This document shows positions 1 through 9,395 of a stretch of DNA of 64,000 nt, piece by piece; the first letter of the stretch is position 1, and the number at the start of each line of letters is the position of its first letter. Source of the DNA: Stieleria maiorica (GTDB taxonomy: Bacteria; Planctomycetota; Planctomycetia; Pirellulales; Pirellulaceae). The DNA is taken from NCBI RefSeq assembly GCF_008035925.1, contig NZ_CP036264.1, forward strand, positions 829,774-893,773. Reading direction: 5' to 3'. Position numbers and translations under genes: made by a program. The notes below the pieces were generated by a model, which worked only from the letters and a program-made list of their open reading frames with translations, was not told the DNA's origin and searched no databases.

Positions 1-2
1 TC

Positions 3-3000
3 GACGTCCGTTCCATCGACACGACGCTCACCAGCGTCGACGGATCAAACGCCGGCCAAACCGCGACCATCGCCGTCAACTTTGCCGACACGCAACCGTC
101 CGCGAACTTTGATCCCGGGCACCATCACCTGGACGATCACCCGCTGCTGACCCAAGGCGTTGCCGCTCTGCGTACACCGATCGACCTGAACGGCGACCGA
201 CGAACCGACACGCTGGTTGCCGCGGGCGACCAACAAGCATTGCTGGCTGTCGACCATCAAGGAAATGTCTTGTGGTCACGGTCCTACGATTTTGCGAATC
301 TGCCCAGCAAGTCGAACTTGCCGGATACGTTCAATCGACGCGCCACACTCCCATTCCCGGGTGTCTTTGCTTTGCAAGACCTCGGCGATCTAGATGATGA
401 CGCGATCAGCGATCTGTTTGTCATGTTCGTGCACTATCAAATGGGGATTCAGACGGACGTTTGCTTGGCCGTGCTGAGCGGAAAGACCGGCGACGTGATC
501 GGCCGGCACCATCAGGTTTTCAATCCACCCGCAGGCGGATTCTGGCCGGTCGACGCGATCTTTCATCCGTCCAAACACCAGTATCGATCGTTCAGCGGTC
601 TCTCCTTCAAGGACACCTCCGTGTTTCGCTCGGGCCATCGTCAGTACGGCGATTTCTTTGTGCGACACCAACGCTACGGCACGCCGATACGAATCCCCGT
701 CCCGAGTCCTCCCCGAGTGCGGGTCCACGAAGACTCCCTTCAAGTCGTGCTGATGAACGGGGAGCAATGCCAGATCATCGACTGGGACCAAGGCTTTGTA
801 CCCAGCGTCGCGATCAAGTTGCCGTTCATGCCCGCCCACGCTCCACGGATCGCCAACGCAGACGGAGAGACAAGACTGATCTTTCACGACCACAACGATT
901 CACGATCCAAGACGGCGCGATTTCGCGGCACGGCGATCACCGCCTATGACATGAACGGCCGACAACGATGGAGCCGGCAAATGGAACATGTCCAGTGGCA
1001 GAATTCGATCGACCGCAATCACGCCGATTGGCCCTATGTCACTGACATCAACGGCGACGGCGCGGACGAAATCGTTGTGCCCCGCAGTCGTTATCGCGAC
1101 GGCGTTGATTTGGGCGTCCAGTTGCTCGACGCGGCGACCGGCACGCCGGTTTGGACGGATCCGACACCATACTCGGCGCTACAATCCGCCGACGATTGCG
1201 TTTCCCGAATCACCGTGGCCGACGACATCAACGAAGACGGCTGGAACGACATCGCCACGGCCGTCATTGCGGGATCGGGGGCGGAGCAAGCTTCGGGAAT
1301 CGACAACCGTCAAACGGCTTTCATTTATGTCGATTGGATCTCGGGAAAAACCGGCAAGGTTCTCGCTTGGGCAAGGCATCGGATCCCCGTGCTGGGTGAC
1401 CAAATTCGCGTGGCCCAGATCGACGCGATTCGCAGCGGACTTCCCGGCACCCTGCCAGGGACGATCGAAATTGATTTCGTCACCGGCGACCGCACCTTGG
1501 ACGTCATGCTCGCGTCCTCGGTCATTCGTTTCCAACCCAGCAGCCCCAGCGCGGTTGCCATCGCCGCGGGGCTGGATGTCTGTCCCAGCCCCACCGATGC
1601 GACGTCGCCGCTGCGCGTTTACCGTCGCCGTGGTGGCCCCTTCGGCGTCGCTGAAGATCATCTGGTCCTGTTGCAATCCCAGCGGTCACCGACGATCCGT
1701 TTGGGCGAGAACCGATTGTTGGCGTCGTGGGTCGGCGATTCGGGACGACACCTGATCGCGGCGTCGGGTTTTCAACCGACCCGCACCAGCGTCATCGATG
1801 CTGATTCTGGACAGACGGTATGGAACAGCGATCGGAACCGCGGCGAAGATGCCGAGTGGATTCCCATCAAGCATGACGACGGAAGCGTTGACTTTTTGGT
1901 TCAGGACCAATCCGCAGAGGAAACGCCTGCGCGGCTGATCGACGGCCAAACGGGCACGCAGCGGTGTCGCCTGCAGGGCACGCTGGGCGGCCGAGTCATC
2001 TTGGCTCGGTCCCTGCATGATGGAAAATCAATGCTGCTCGTCGGCGATGGTCGACTTGCTCGGCGAACCCCCGCCGGAGCGCCGGGACAACCGGTCAATG
2101 CCTTTCAAATGTCGTTGGTCAGCCGAGCCACCGGTGAGATCCGTTGGACGAATCGCTTCCTGTTCGGAGCGGCGCGAATCAACACGCCCGCTGATTATGA
2201 CCACTTGAAGTTTGGGGACATCAACGGCGACGGCGTCCAAGACATTGTCGGCCCCCACTCGCACGACGAGCAACTGTATCTGGCTGCTTGGGATGGTTCC
2301 AACGGCGAGGTGCTTTGGGAACGTTCGGTCTTCCAGCGACCGACACGCAGCGACTATTGGATTCCGTTTGCTTTGGTTGCCATCGATGACCGGACGCACG
2401 TCGTCTACTTGGGGCACACTTCAAAGGACGACGCGCTTCGGAAACTGGTGCTCTGTGGACCAGAGGGTGAAATCGTTGACGCAACCGAACCCGACAACGT
2501 TGCCTCAATCCCTGTCGTCGATGGCGCGTACGCCAGTCGCTACCTGGCGATCGGCGACGCGACGAACGCGGACGGCATCCCGATGCTTGCGTTCTACCAT
2601 GAAGTAAACGGAAAAACGCAGTGTGACGTTTTTGATCTTCGCGACAAGCAAATTCAAAGGATTCAGACGTTCAATGAAATGGTGGAAAACCACTACGTGT
2701 CCGGCATGTGGCTCATCGATATCGATGGGGATGGTGTCAATGAACGCATCGTGATGGATCGTGTCACGCCGTCACAGAACGAGTCGACGCTGAAGTCCGA
2801 GAACCGATCCTCACTGCTTATCCGCTGCTATCCGATGCTGCGGCCCGATCCGCAATTCCAGATCACGATTCCCGACGTCAACGGGCTTCAAGACGTTCAC
2901 TGGAAATGGGATCACGACGTCCCGGTCAGTTGGCTGCAACTTGATCAGGATCGACTTGTCGCGATCGATTGGTCACGACGGAGTCTCCTGACCGAAACAA

Positions 3001-3728
3001 ATGGTGATCCGGAATCACGCTCGAATGTACCGCTGGTCTGTCTGCATGGTGACACGTACACTCGAATCGCGTCTCCAACACTGGACGGGATCGAGTTTCG
3101 GGACCTCCGCCTGGCAGAACCTCAAGAATCCATCGCCGTTGCCACGCACCGAGAAATTGATCCGCGTCGGACGCGTCCCCTGTTTGCCTCGATCGGCGGA
3201 AACACCACGCTCGCCGGTTGGGGGCTCCACCTACTTCGTGGCGGGCTGGCGCTGACGGTCTTGGTCATCCTGCCGTTGTGGTATTTGAAAGGGACACTGC
3301 AGGAACGACGTTGGAGTCTCGCTTGGTTGCTGCTCGCACCGCTGCTGGTCGGTGTTTGGATGGTGATTTGGCGAAGTCCGTGGTTGCGTGAGCCCGGGCT
3401 GGTCTTCAATCTGTTCCACGGCGTCACCGCCTGGATGTGTGGCGCCGCACTACTGATCGCCGTCCGCGACAAGACAGACGGCCGGGGGAACGCGATCCGA
3501 TTGATTCTTTCAGTTGGCACGCCGGTGGTCTTTCTGGTCCTTGTTGTGTTTGCGTATCTGCAACGCACCGACCCGGATACCCTGCAGCATCGCGTCGATG
3601 CAACAGGACTATTGCGCGTCGCGTTGTTTAGCTTCACCATCGTGGTGCAGCTCTACTGGATGCTGCGGATCGCTGCTTCGGCCGTGCGCTGGGTCAGTGG
3701 ACGGTTGGGGAGGCAAGCGACGGCGTGA
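3..3728 (+). CDS. FG-GAP/VCBS-repeat membrane protein, 5'-truncated
   Basis: The frame is already open at the window edge, so about 1,241 C-terminal residues are visible and the true start lies outside. At least six calcium-loop-like FG-GAP motifs occur, e.g. DLNGDRRTDTLVAAGD, DINGDGADEIVVP, DINEDGWNDIATA, DINGDGVQDIVGP and DIDGDGVNERIVMD. Strands such as GNVLWSRS and GEVLWERS look like PQQ-type propeller blades. The last ~170 residues hold five hydrophobic segments, so a large probably exported propeller is tethered by a C-terminal membrane bundle. FG-GAP propellers usually bind ligands or partners. The stop overlaps the GTG start of the ECF sigma gene. In planctomycetes such sigma factors often pair with membrane Ser/Thr kinases, so an N-terminal kinase outside the window is possible but not seen. 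Confidence 0.85.
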   Translation, partial: DVRSIDTTLTSVDGSNAGQTATIAVNFADTQPSANFDPGHHHLDDHPLLTQGVAALRTPIDLNGDRRTDTLVAAGDQQALLAVDHQGNVLWSRSYDFANLPSKSNLPDTFNRRATLPFPGVFALQDLGDLDDDAISDLFVMFVHYQMGIQTDVCLAVLSGKTGDVIGRHHQVFNPPAGGFWPVDAIFHPSKHQYRSFSGLSFKDTSVFRSGHRQYGDFFVRHQRYGTPIRIPVPSPPRVRVHEDSLQVVLMNGEQCQIIDWDQGFVPSVAIKLPFMPAHAPRIANADGETRLIFHDHNDSRSKTARFRGTAITAYDMNGRQRWSRQMEHVQWQNSIDRNHADWPYVTDINGDGADEIVVPRSRYRDGVDLGVQLLDAATGTPVWTDPTPYSALQSADDCVSRITVADDINEDGWNDIATAVIAGSGAEQASGIDNRQTAFIYVDWISGKTGKVLAWARHRIPVLGDQIRVAQIDAIRSGLPGTLPGTIEIDFVTGDRTLDVMLASSVIRFQPSSPSAVAIAAGLDVCPSPTDATSPLRVYRRRGGPFGVAEDHLVLLQSQRSPTIRLGENRLLASWVGDSGRHLIAASGFQPTRTSVIDADSGQTVWNSDRNRGEDAEWIPIKHDDGSVDFLVQDQSAEETPARLIDGQTGTQRCRLQGTLGGRVILARSLHDGKSMLLVGDGRLARRTPAGAPGQPVNAFQMSLVSRATGEIRWTNRFLFGAARINTPADYDHLKFGDINGDGVQDIVGPHSHDEQLYLAAWDGSNGEVLWERSVFQRPTRSDYWIPFALVAIDDRTHVVYLGHTSKDDALRKLVLCGPEGEIVDATEPDNVASIPVVDGAYASRYLAIGDATNADGIPMLAFYHEVNGKTQCDVFDLRDKQIQRIQTFNEMVENHYVSGMWLIDIDGDGVNERIVMDRVTPSQNESTLKSENRSSLLIRCYPMLRPDPQFQITIPDVNGLQDVHWKWDHDVPVSWLQLDQDRLVAIDWSRRSLLTETNGDPESRSNVPLVCLHGDTYTRIASPTLDGIEFRDLRLAEPQESIAVATHREIDPRRTRPLFASIGGNTTLAGWGLHLLRGGLALTVLVILPLWYLKGTLQERRWSLAWLLLAPLLVGVWMVIWRSPWLREPGLVFNLFHGVTAWMCGAALLIAVRDKTDGRGNAIRLILSVGTPVVFLVLVVFAYLQRTDPDTLQHRVDATGLLRVALFSFTIVVQLYWMLRIAASAVRWVSGRLGRQATA

Positions 3729-4324
3729 ACCGCGGGGATGAAAACGCTTCGATCAGCGAAGACTCGTTGCGAGCCACTTGGTCGATCGGTCCGCTTCGGC
3801 CGTGGTTGAAGATGCTTGCCGAGCGTCAATTGTCCCCGGCGCTGCGTGGCCGCATCGATCCATCGGATGTCGTCCAGCAAACCTTGGTCGATGCGTGGCG
3901 CGGACATCAGAACTTTCGCGGGACGACGCAGGCCGAACGGTTGGCGTGGTTGCGGATGATCCTGAAACGCACCCTGATTCGCTATGACCGGGATCAATTG
4001 CGAACGGCCAAGCGGGGCGGCGGACGGGAGCAGCAACTGCAGGCCGCGTTGGACCGCGACAGCATCCGGATCGAGCAACTGGCGATCGACCGGGAACCCG
4101 ATCCGCGATCACGCGCCGACCGCGCCGAACAAACGCTGCGATTGGCCGCCGCCCTTGAACAACTGCCCAACGACTATCGCAATGTTCTGACGCTGCGGCA
4201 CATCGACGGACTGTCCCATGACGAAATCGCTCAGCGACTGGGGCGATCCAATGCGGCGACGAGGATGCTGTGGATCCGGGCTCTGGAGAAACTTAAAGCG
4301 GTCTATGGTGAGCTGACGGAATAG
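3725..4324 (+). CDS. ECF-family RNA polymerase sigma factor
   Basis: A 199-residue protein with the two conserved ECF regions and nothing else. Sigma region 2 spans roughly residues 25-90 (IDPSDVVQQTLVDAWR, then the basic helix WLRMILKRTLIRYDR). Region 4 is near 145-195 (LPNDYRNVLTLRHIDGLSHD and EIAQRLGRSNAATRMLWIRA, a helix-turn-helix). The DPSDVVQQT wording is typical of planctomycete ECF groups. The GTG start is supported by GGAGG 11 bases upstream and overlaps the preceding stop (GTGA), so translation is probably coupled to the FG-GAP membrane protein, a plausible regulator of this factor. No anti-sigma gene follows; the next gene is convergent. Confidence 0.93.
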   Translation: MNRGDENASISEDSLRATWSIGPLRPWLKMLAERQLSPALRGRIDPSDVVQQTLVDAWRGHQNFRGTTQAERLAWLRMILKRTLIRYDRDQLRTAKRGGGREQQLQAALDRDSIRIEQLAIDREPDPRSRADRAEQTLRLAAALEQLPNDYRNVLTLRHIDGLSHDEIAQRLGRSNAATRMLWIRALEKLKAVYGELTE

Positions 4325-4354
4325 TGGAAAAGAGAAGCGGGTCAAAAAATTGGG

Positions 4355-4398
4355 TGGTCAAAAAATGAAGACAGAGCCGCGCGGCCATTTTTTGACCA
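4355..4398. terminator. Candidate bidirectional terminator hairpin
   Basis: A perfect 13-bp inverted repeat, TGGTCAAAAAATG and its complement, surrounds an 18-base GC-rich loop. It lies in the 93-base gap between the convergent sigma and hflC genes. The A/T runs in the stem give a U-rich stretch on both strands, fitting a two-way intrinsic terminator. A direct partial copy (GGTCAAAAAAT) precedes it. Confidence 0.6.
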
Positions 4399-4417
4399 GC
4401 CGTTTTCTTCGCCGGGA

Positions 4418-5380
4418 CTACTCCACCCCTTCGATCCGTTTGAGGAACTTGAAGATGTCGCTGTCGGTGCTCAGGATCAGCGTGCTGTCTTGGTCGAGCA
4501 TCTCCTGGTAGGTTTCCATCGTTTTGATGAAGGCGAAGAACTCGACCGATTCGGGGCTTTGGTTGTACGCCTTGGCATAGATCTCCGTGGCCTCGGCGTC
4601 GGCGGCCCCTTGGATTTCCTGGACCTGCTTGTAGGCCTGGGATTCAATTTCCAGCAGGTCCTTTTCCTTGCGGCCGATGATCTTGGCCGCTTCGCCGGCC
4701 CCTTCGCTGCGGAAGCGTTCGGCGATTTGTTGGCGTTCGCTGATCATCCGGGAATAGATCCGGTCGCGGACGCTTTCGTTGTAATTGATGCGTTTGAAGC
4801 GAACATCCAACAGTTCGATGCCCAGATCGGTGACCTTGCTGGCCGCTTGTTGATAGATCTCTTCTTCGATCTTCGCGCGGCCCTTGTTGATCGGGTACAG
4901 GATCCCGATGTTGCCGGGTGCGTCGGCGATGGTTTCATCCCGGGCCGGTTGTCGGTCTTTGGTGGTGCGAACCAATTCGATCAACTCATGCTTGGCGATC
5001 GCGTTGCGTGTTTCGCTGCCCAAGATATCGTCCAGACGCGATTGGGCGCTGCGTTCATCTCTCAGCCGCAGAAAGAATTGCTTGGCATCATTGATACGCC
5101 AACGGCCGAAGGTGTCGACGACGATGTACGTTTTGTCTTTGGTCGGCATTTCGTTGGGGCGGCCGTCCCATTCCAGGATCCGCTTTTCGACGCGGGTCAC
5201 TTCCTGGATCAGCGGAACCTTGAAATGCAAACCGGCATCGGCGATCGGTTCACCGACCGGTTTTCCGAATTGTGTGATGATGACCTGTTCGGTTTCGCTG
5301 ACGGTGTAGGCCGCGCTGTAGGCGACCACCCCGACCAGGATCACGATGACGGCAACCACGGGGAAAGTCAGGCGATTCAT
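4418..5380 (-). CDS. hflC: HflC-type SPFH/band-7 membrane protein
   Basis: A 320-residue protein with one N-terminal membrane segment (about residues 5-27), then an SPFH domain beginning ETEQVIITQFGKPVG and a long charged C-terminal helix rich in Glu, Ala and Gln (about 200-270). This is the HflC layout and length. HflC and HflK form a large periplasmic cage around the FtsH protease and modulate its activity on membrane proteins. The ATG overlaps the hflK stop by four bases (ATGA), and GGAGG lies five bases upstream, so the start is well supported. Motifs LEWDGRPNEMPTKDK and FGRWRINDAKQFF match the family. Confidence 0.92.
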   Translation of the reverse strand: MNRLTFPVVAVIVILVGVVAYSAAYTVSETEQVIITQFGKPVGEPIADAGLHFKVPLIQEVTRVEKRILEWDGRPNEMPTKDKTYIVVDTFGRWRINDAKQFFLRLRDERSAQSRLDDILGSETRNAIAKHELIELVRTTKDRQPARDETIADAPGNIGILYPINKGRAKIEEEIYQQAASKVTDLGIELLDVRFKRINYNESVRDRIYSRMISERQQIAERFRSEGAGEAAKIIGRKEKDLLEIESQAYKQVQEIQGAADAEATEIYAKAYNQSPESVEFFAFIKTMETYQEMLDQDSTLILSTDSDIFKFLKRIEGVE

Positions 5381-6360
5381 TGGGACCTCCGAGTGGCTTG
5401 CGGTGCGAGATTCAACAGCGGCAGAACTTGACTGGCCTGATCGTCCATGATGATCTTTTGTCCCAACGTCGGGACGACCTGTCGCATCGTTTCGATGTAG
5501 ATGCGTTGCTTGGTCACTTCGGGTGCTTTGGCGTATTCAGAGAACACGGCGTTAAACCGCGACACGTCTCCCTGGGCTTCATTGACCCGCTTGAGCGCGT
5601 AACCTTCGGCCGCTTGCTTTTTCTGTTCCGCTTCACCGCGTGCCCGAGGGACCTCTTTGTTGTATTCGCCGTTGGCGACATTGATCATCTGCTCCCGTTC
5701 CTGCTGAGCTTGATTGACCTCGTTGAACGACGGTTGAACCGGCTGGGGCGGATTGACGTTTTTCAGCTGCACCTGATCGATGCTCAGTCCCAGTTCATAT
5801 TTGTCGACCAGGGTCTGAAGTTGCAGCAGCGCTTCGACTTCGATCTCTTGTCGGCCGATCGTGATGACTTCGTCGACCGTGCGATCACCGACAACCGTTC
5901 GCATCACCGATTCGGAGATGTCACGAAGCGTCTGGCCGGGGTTACGGACTTTGAACAAGAACAGTTTGGGGTCGCGGACGCGATATTGGATGACCCATTC
6001 GACCGTGGCGATATTCAGATCGCCGGTGACCATCACCCGTTCTTCGGCTTGTTCGTTGGACACTTGTGTTTCGTTGGTGGCCCCGGGCGTTCCGAAGCCG
6101 TACTCCTGTTTCAGCTGACGCTTGACCGGAACGATCGAAACCTCGTCGATTCCGAAGGGGAATTTGAATCGCAATCCCGGCTCGACCGTTTTGACATAGC
6201 GTCCGAACCGCAGCACCACGCCTTCGGATTCGGCCTGGACGGTGTACACGCTTGTCAGCAGCAGCGTCAGGACCAGCAAGGCGGGAATCAGCCAGGCCAC
6301 GTAGGGCTGAATCCGCTCCAGATCCGACCAGTCGGGGCCACGCGGGTTGGAATTGCTCAT
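5377..6360 (-). CDS. hflK: HflK-type SPFH/band-7 membrane protein
   Basis: From the chosen ATG (MSNSNPRGPDWS) the protein has 327 residues. A GTG 30 bases further upstream is possible but adds unconvincing sequence. One membrane segment (about 25-43) precedes the SPFH domain (AESEGVVLRFGRYVKTVEPG), which continues with RTVVGDRTVDEVITIGR and a helical C-terminal region with KRVNEAQGDVSRFN, a signature of HflK. The glycine-rich N-terminal tail of the enterobacterial protein is reduced to a short polar stretch. It is transcribed ahead of hflC with a four-base overlap; together they should form the FtsH-associated HflKC complex at the inner membrane. Confidence 0.9.
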   Translation of the reverse strand: MSNSNPRGPDWSDLERIQPYVAWLIPALLVLTLLLTSVYTVQAESEGVVLRFGRYVKTVEPGLRFKFPFGIDEVSIVPVKRQLKQEYGFGTPGATNETQVSNEQAEERVMVTGDLNIATVEWVIQYRVRDPKLFLFKVRNPGQTLRDISESVMRTVVGDRTVDEVITIGRQEIEVEALLQLQTLVDKYELGLSIDQVQLKNVNPPQPVQPSFNEVNQAQQEREQMINVANGEYNKEVPRARGEAEQKKQAAEGYALKRVNEAQGDVSRFNAVFSEYAKAPEVTKQRIYIETMRQVVPTLGQKIIMDDQASQVLPLLNLAPQATRRSQ

Positions 6361-6533
6361 GAATGAAATCAGGGATGTGTAGAAGGACACGGTTCGCGGT
6401 TATTGAACGCCGCCCCCGGCCGCTATCGGCAAGGACCACGCAACTCCGCCGGAAAGGGTAGGTCCCGACGGCGCCATTGTAAGGCTCTCAATCCGGAAAT
6501 TTGGCGATCTTTCTTGCCCGCCCTGAACGAGAT

Positions 6534-6600
6534 GTCGCGACGCTCGATGCGAGCGAGGAAAGCCCCAGGGATTCACCTCCTGGCGAAGGCAGCCACGACT
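6534..6600. repeat. Dispersed intergenic repeat, copy 1
   Basis: An imperfect copy of a ~65-bp element also found near 11.6 kb and 61.5 kb. It starts GTCGCGACGCTCG and ends near CTGGCGAAGGCAGCCAC. Compared with the 11.6-kb copy, ends and middle align but the left Ts/Cs have drifted. It lies between hflK and the small membrane-protein gene. Confidence 0.6.
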
Positions 6601-6645
6601 GAGCGGCAATTGACGATGTTTTGATGCGGAGCAGCGCTGTCCGGC

Positions 6646-7038
6646 TCAGGGAACCACCGGTCCGTCCGTGCCCCCCTGCGGCGCAACATCATTCACCGGG
6701 GGCTGTATCACCGGCATGTCATCGAAATCGTCGAAATCCTCCACCGGGACGCGGTTCATGCCAAAGTCTTCGACATATTGAGGGATTGGCTTCACCGGTC
6801 GGCGACCTTCGTTAAAATCGCGGACAGGGGTCAGCAAGATGAAACCGCCGACGATGACAAACCCCGTGGTGGCGGCGACGATGATCCAAAGCAACGGCGA
6901 TCGCAGAGCGCCGGTGAACACGATCCCGTCACCGACGGTGGGCGGAGTCCGGTAAGGCTGAGCCTGGGAGAGAGAGGGCTCTTCAGAATCGATCCCCAGC
7001 GGACCACGACTGCCGGGAGTCTGATTGTGGTTCGACAT
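6646..7038 (-). CDS. Small single-pass membrane protein, unknown function
   Basis: About 130 residues from the ATG giving MSNHNQTPGSRGPLG. This start was preferred because upstream sequence reads as arginine-rich filler. A polar N-terminal half, one membrane segment (LLWIIVAATTGFVIVGGFIL, about residues 55-75) and a tail rich in Asp and Pro (EDFDDFDDMPVIQPP). No family was recognised. It stands alone between hflK and a divergent DUF2306 gene. Confidence 0.6.
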   Translation of the reverse strand: MSNHNQTPGSRGPLGIDSEEPSLSQAQPYRTPPTVGDGIVFTGALRSPLLWIIVAATTGFVIVGGFILLTPVRDFNEGRRPVKPIPQYVEDFGMNRVPVEDFDDFDDMPVIQPPVNDVAPQGGTDGPVVP

Positions 7039-7170
7039 TGCTTCGTCCCCCGCGGTTGATGACCTATCCCAGAACCCCGATTCAATCGCCCAGTTCAATA
7101 GGCCCGTTCGATAGGCCTGTTCGATTATAGGCGGGGGATGTCCCGGATCTTTCGCGAATCGTGACCCGCG

Positions 7171-7848
7171 ATGAATTCTTTTTACAATTCGCTCGCCTCG
7201 ATCACGCCCTTGCGAGTCGTGAAATGGGTGTCGATCGGATTTGTATTCTGGATCGGTGCGCTGATCCTGTCGCCATTTAGGCACTACTTGCCGCCGGATT
7301 TCCAATACGGGTTTCTAAGCAACAAAGGGGACTTCTTCTTTTCCTCCGGCTACTTCATCGGTTTCTACCTGCACATCAGTGCGGCTCCGTTGGCATTGTT
7401 TCTCGGCGGATTGCAACTCAGTCGCACAATCCGCCAACGGTATCCGCGTGTGCATCGCAGGATCGGCGCGACCTATGTCCTGGCCGTTCTATTCTCGGCC
7501 GCTCCCGGCGGTTTCATCATGGCGATCAAGGCGTTCGGCGGATGGTCGACCACGATCTGTTTCGGCTTGTTGGCGTTGGCCACATGGTGGTCGACCTACA
7601 TCGGTTGGCGCGCCGGCCGCGCCTGCGATTTCCAGCGGCACCAACTCTGGATGCTCCGCAGCTATGTGCTGCTTCTGTCGGCCGTGTTCTTGCGGCTGGG
7701 GCACTACGCACTGCAATCGCTGCACCTGAGACCGGAGTTGACGTACCAGATCGCCGCTTGGACCAGTTGGCTGGTTCCATGGATCGCCCTCGAGTTGACG
7801 CTGGTTTACAGCCGTGGTCGCTGGCGGTCACCCGCCGCCCAATCGTGA
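7171..7848 (+). CDS. DUF2306-like six-helix membrane protein
   Basis: A 225-residue integral membrane protein with about six hydrophobic segments. The features RVHRRIGATYVLAVL after the third segment and RHQLWMLRSYVLLL near the fifth are characteristic of the DUF2306 family, small membrane proteins of unknown biochemical role. His residues in HRRIG and RHQLWM lie at membrane edges, as in ligand- or heme-binding bundles, but that is only inference. The ATG is the first plausible start. The gene is monocistronic, with a divergent small membrane-protein gene upstream. Confidence 0.75.
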   Translation: MNSFYNSLASITPLRVVKWVSIGFVFWIGALILSPFRHYLPPDFQYGFLSNKGDFFFSSGYFIGFYLHISAAPLALFLGGLQLSRTIRQRYPRVHRRIGATYVLAVLFSAAPGGFIMAIKAFGGWSTTICFGLLALATWWSTYIGWRAGRACDFQRHQLWMLRSYVLLLSAVFLRLGHYALQSLHLRPELTYQIAAWTSWLVPWIALELTLVYSRGRWRSPAAQS

Positions 7849-8048
7849 GTTAGGCTTGCCCTGGACCATGACACCAGACCACTCACAACAGACAGATTCA
7901 GATGGCGACAATTATCAACGAATCATCGGATCGGCCGGCAATCGCGTGCAACCGGACGATCATCGCCCCGTCAACGACTGGCCGATGACCTACGGCCGAT
8001 TTCGGTTTCCGTTGGGAATCGTTTCGGAGCTTGAAGGGCGTCGAATTC

Positions 8049-8597
8049 CTACTTGACGCTGACGCCTTCGATCCGGAACACGGCCATGTGCGTGGCACCG
8101 CGTGGGCCTTTGCCGCCGGGGTACTTGTAGGTTTCCGGATCGAGGACAAACTTGCCTTCGACCGTCACCGGTCGCGTGGTGAAGTCGGCGGTGTTGTCGT
8201 CGACCATCGTGACGAACACACAATCGTAAAGCGCCGCACCGGGGCCGAAACAGCATTCCTGGTTGTCACGCACCAAGACGAATTGTTTGAACCCTTCGTT
8301 CTGGTACGTGCTGCTGGGCAGGATGTAACCGCGCAGTTTGACGTTCTTGCCGTTGATCATCTTCAGCCGCTTGGTCCACATCGATTCGTCGAAGGCGCCG
8401 TCTTTCTCGATGTCGAACTTCAAGTCGTCGAAGTTGATTTCGCCTTTGGCCAGTTGGGCTTCGGTGCTGAGACGGATTTCGACTTTTTTCCGCTCCGACG
8501 GGTCTTGGCCGGCGGCGGAGGCACAGGGCAGCGACAGAGCGAGCAGGACAGCGAGCGGCAAATAGGTTGCGGTGGCGGGGACGCGAAAATGGTGCAT
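8049..8597 (-). CDS. Exported DUF3299-like protein with CCFG motif
   Basis: A 182-residue protein with a signal peptide (hydrophobic core about residues 12-28, cleavage near SAAGQ). The mature part holds KLRGYILPSSTYQ, FVLVRDNQECCFG and a late PVTVEGKFVLDPE, a pattern resembling DUF3299-type small periplasmic beta proteins. The paired cysteines in QECCFG are conserved with the upstream neighbour (GTCCFG), suggesting a metal- or thiol-binding site, which is inference. It is the last of three same-strand genes; the gap to the preceding gene is 38 bases, so co-transcription is likely. Confidence 0.72.
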   Translation of the reverse strand: MHHFRVPATATYLPLAVLLALSLPCASAAGQDPSERKKVEIRLSTEAQLAKGEINFDDLKFDIEKDGAFDESMWTKRLKMINGKNVKLRGYILPSSTYQNEGFKQFVLVRDNQECCFGPGAALYDCVFVTMVDDNTADFTTRPVTVEGKFVLDPETYKYPGGKGPRGATHMAVFRIEGVSVK

Positions 8598-8635
8598 GTC
8601 GACTCGCTTGCGAAGCTCGTTGGGGGCGTGATCGC

Positions 8636-9310
8636 TTAATTCACTTTTGTCCCTTTTAACCGGTAGAACACCGCGTTGTCAAAATCAGCTTGTTTTTTGG
8701 GGACTCGGTTGAGCGAAAATTTGCCGGCCAATTTCCGGCGTGTCATGCCGCCTTCGATCGTTTGGCCGCCGGTCAATGTGACTTCGACCATCTCACTGCT
8801 CTTGGGTTGCCCGCCGAAACAGCAGGTCCCCAAGTCACCGACCAGGACGAATTGGCGCAGCATTCCGCCGCCGCTGGACGGATGAATGTAGCCCTTGATG
8901 AACACGTCTTTGCCGTCGATCTCAAATGCCGTTTCCGTGGGCCGGTCTGGATCGGCGTCGAATTTCAATTTGTAGAACGGCACGCGAATGTGTCCCGGCG
9001 GGACTTCGGTCAGGTACACATAGGTGTGCATGCCGATGCCGCCGATCAACAGCAACGCGTTGGCGGCCATGGCAAATTTTGCCAGCCCCAGGCCGCTGAA
9101 CTCATCGGGATAGCGTCGAATCGAACGGATCGACAACAACGCAAACACGACGCCCAGGACCGCCAGGGCGAGCAATACTTCAAATGGCGGGATCAGCCCC
9201 AACAGCGCGACGACAAACAACAAGGTCGACGTGATCGCGCTGCGGCTGAGCGCCCGATACGGAAAATCCACCTCGTCGGCGGACGACGACATTTGAAGAT
9301 CAGTAGCCAT
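8636..9310 (-). CDS. Membrane-anchored DUF3299-like protein, CCFG motif
   Basis: 224 residues from the ATG giving MATDLQMSSSADEVDF. An in-frame earlier start would add 39 low-complexity residues. Two or three hydrophobic segments occupy about residues 22-105, then a periplasmic domain homologous to the downstream gene (FIKGYIHPSSGGG, FVLVGDLGTCCFG, RKLAGKFSLNR). The shared core suggests duplication, one copy soluble and exported, one membrane-tethered. It sits between a CPFC-motif membrane protein and the soluble paralogue on the same strand. The function is unknown. Confidence 0.72.
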   Translation of the reverse strand: MATDLQMSSSADEVDFPYRALSRSAITSTLLFVVALLGLIPPFEVLLALAVLGVVFALLSIRSIRRYPDEFSGLGLAKFAMAANALLLIGGIGMHTYVYLTEVPPGHIRVPFYKLKFDADPDRPTETAFEIDGKDVFIKGYIHPSSGGGMLRQFVLVGDLGTCCFGGQPKSSEMVEVTLTGGQTIEGGMTRRKLAGKFSLNRVPKKQADFDNAVFYRLKGTKVN

Positions 9311-9395
9311 CAATGAGTTGCGGCAAATTGGTTGGGAACGAACGGGTGGGAGAGACTTCCCGCCTGTCGCCGGAGTTGCACGCGTGGCGCGATGC

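Noticed and set aside
4490-5431. Long plus-strand open frame of 313 codons
   Set aside because: It lies antisense to hflC, whose motifs, ribosome site and neighbour overlap are all convincing. The translation shows no family features.
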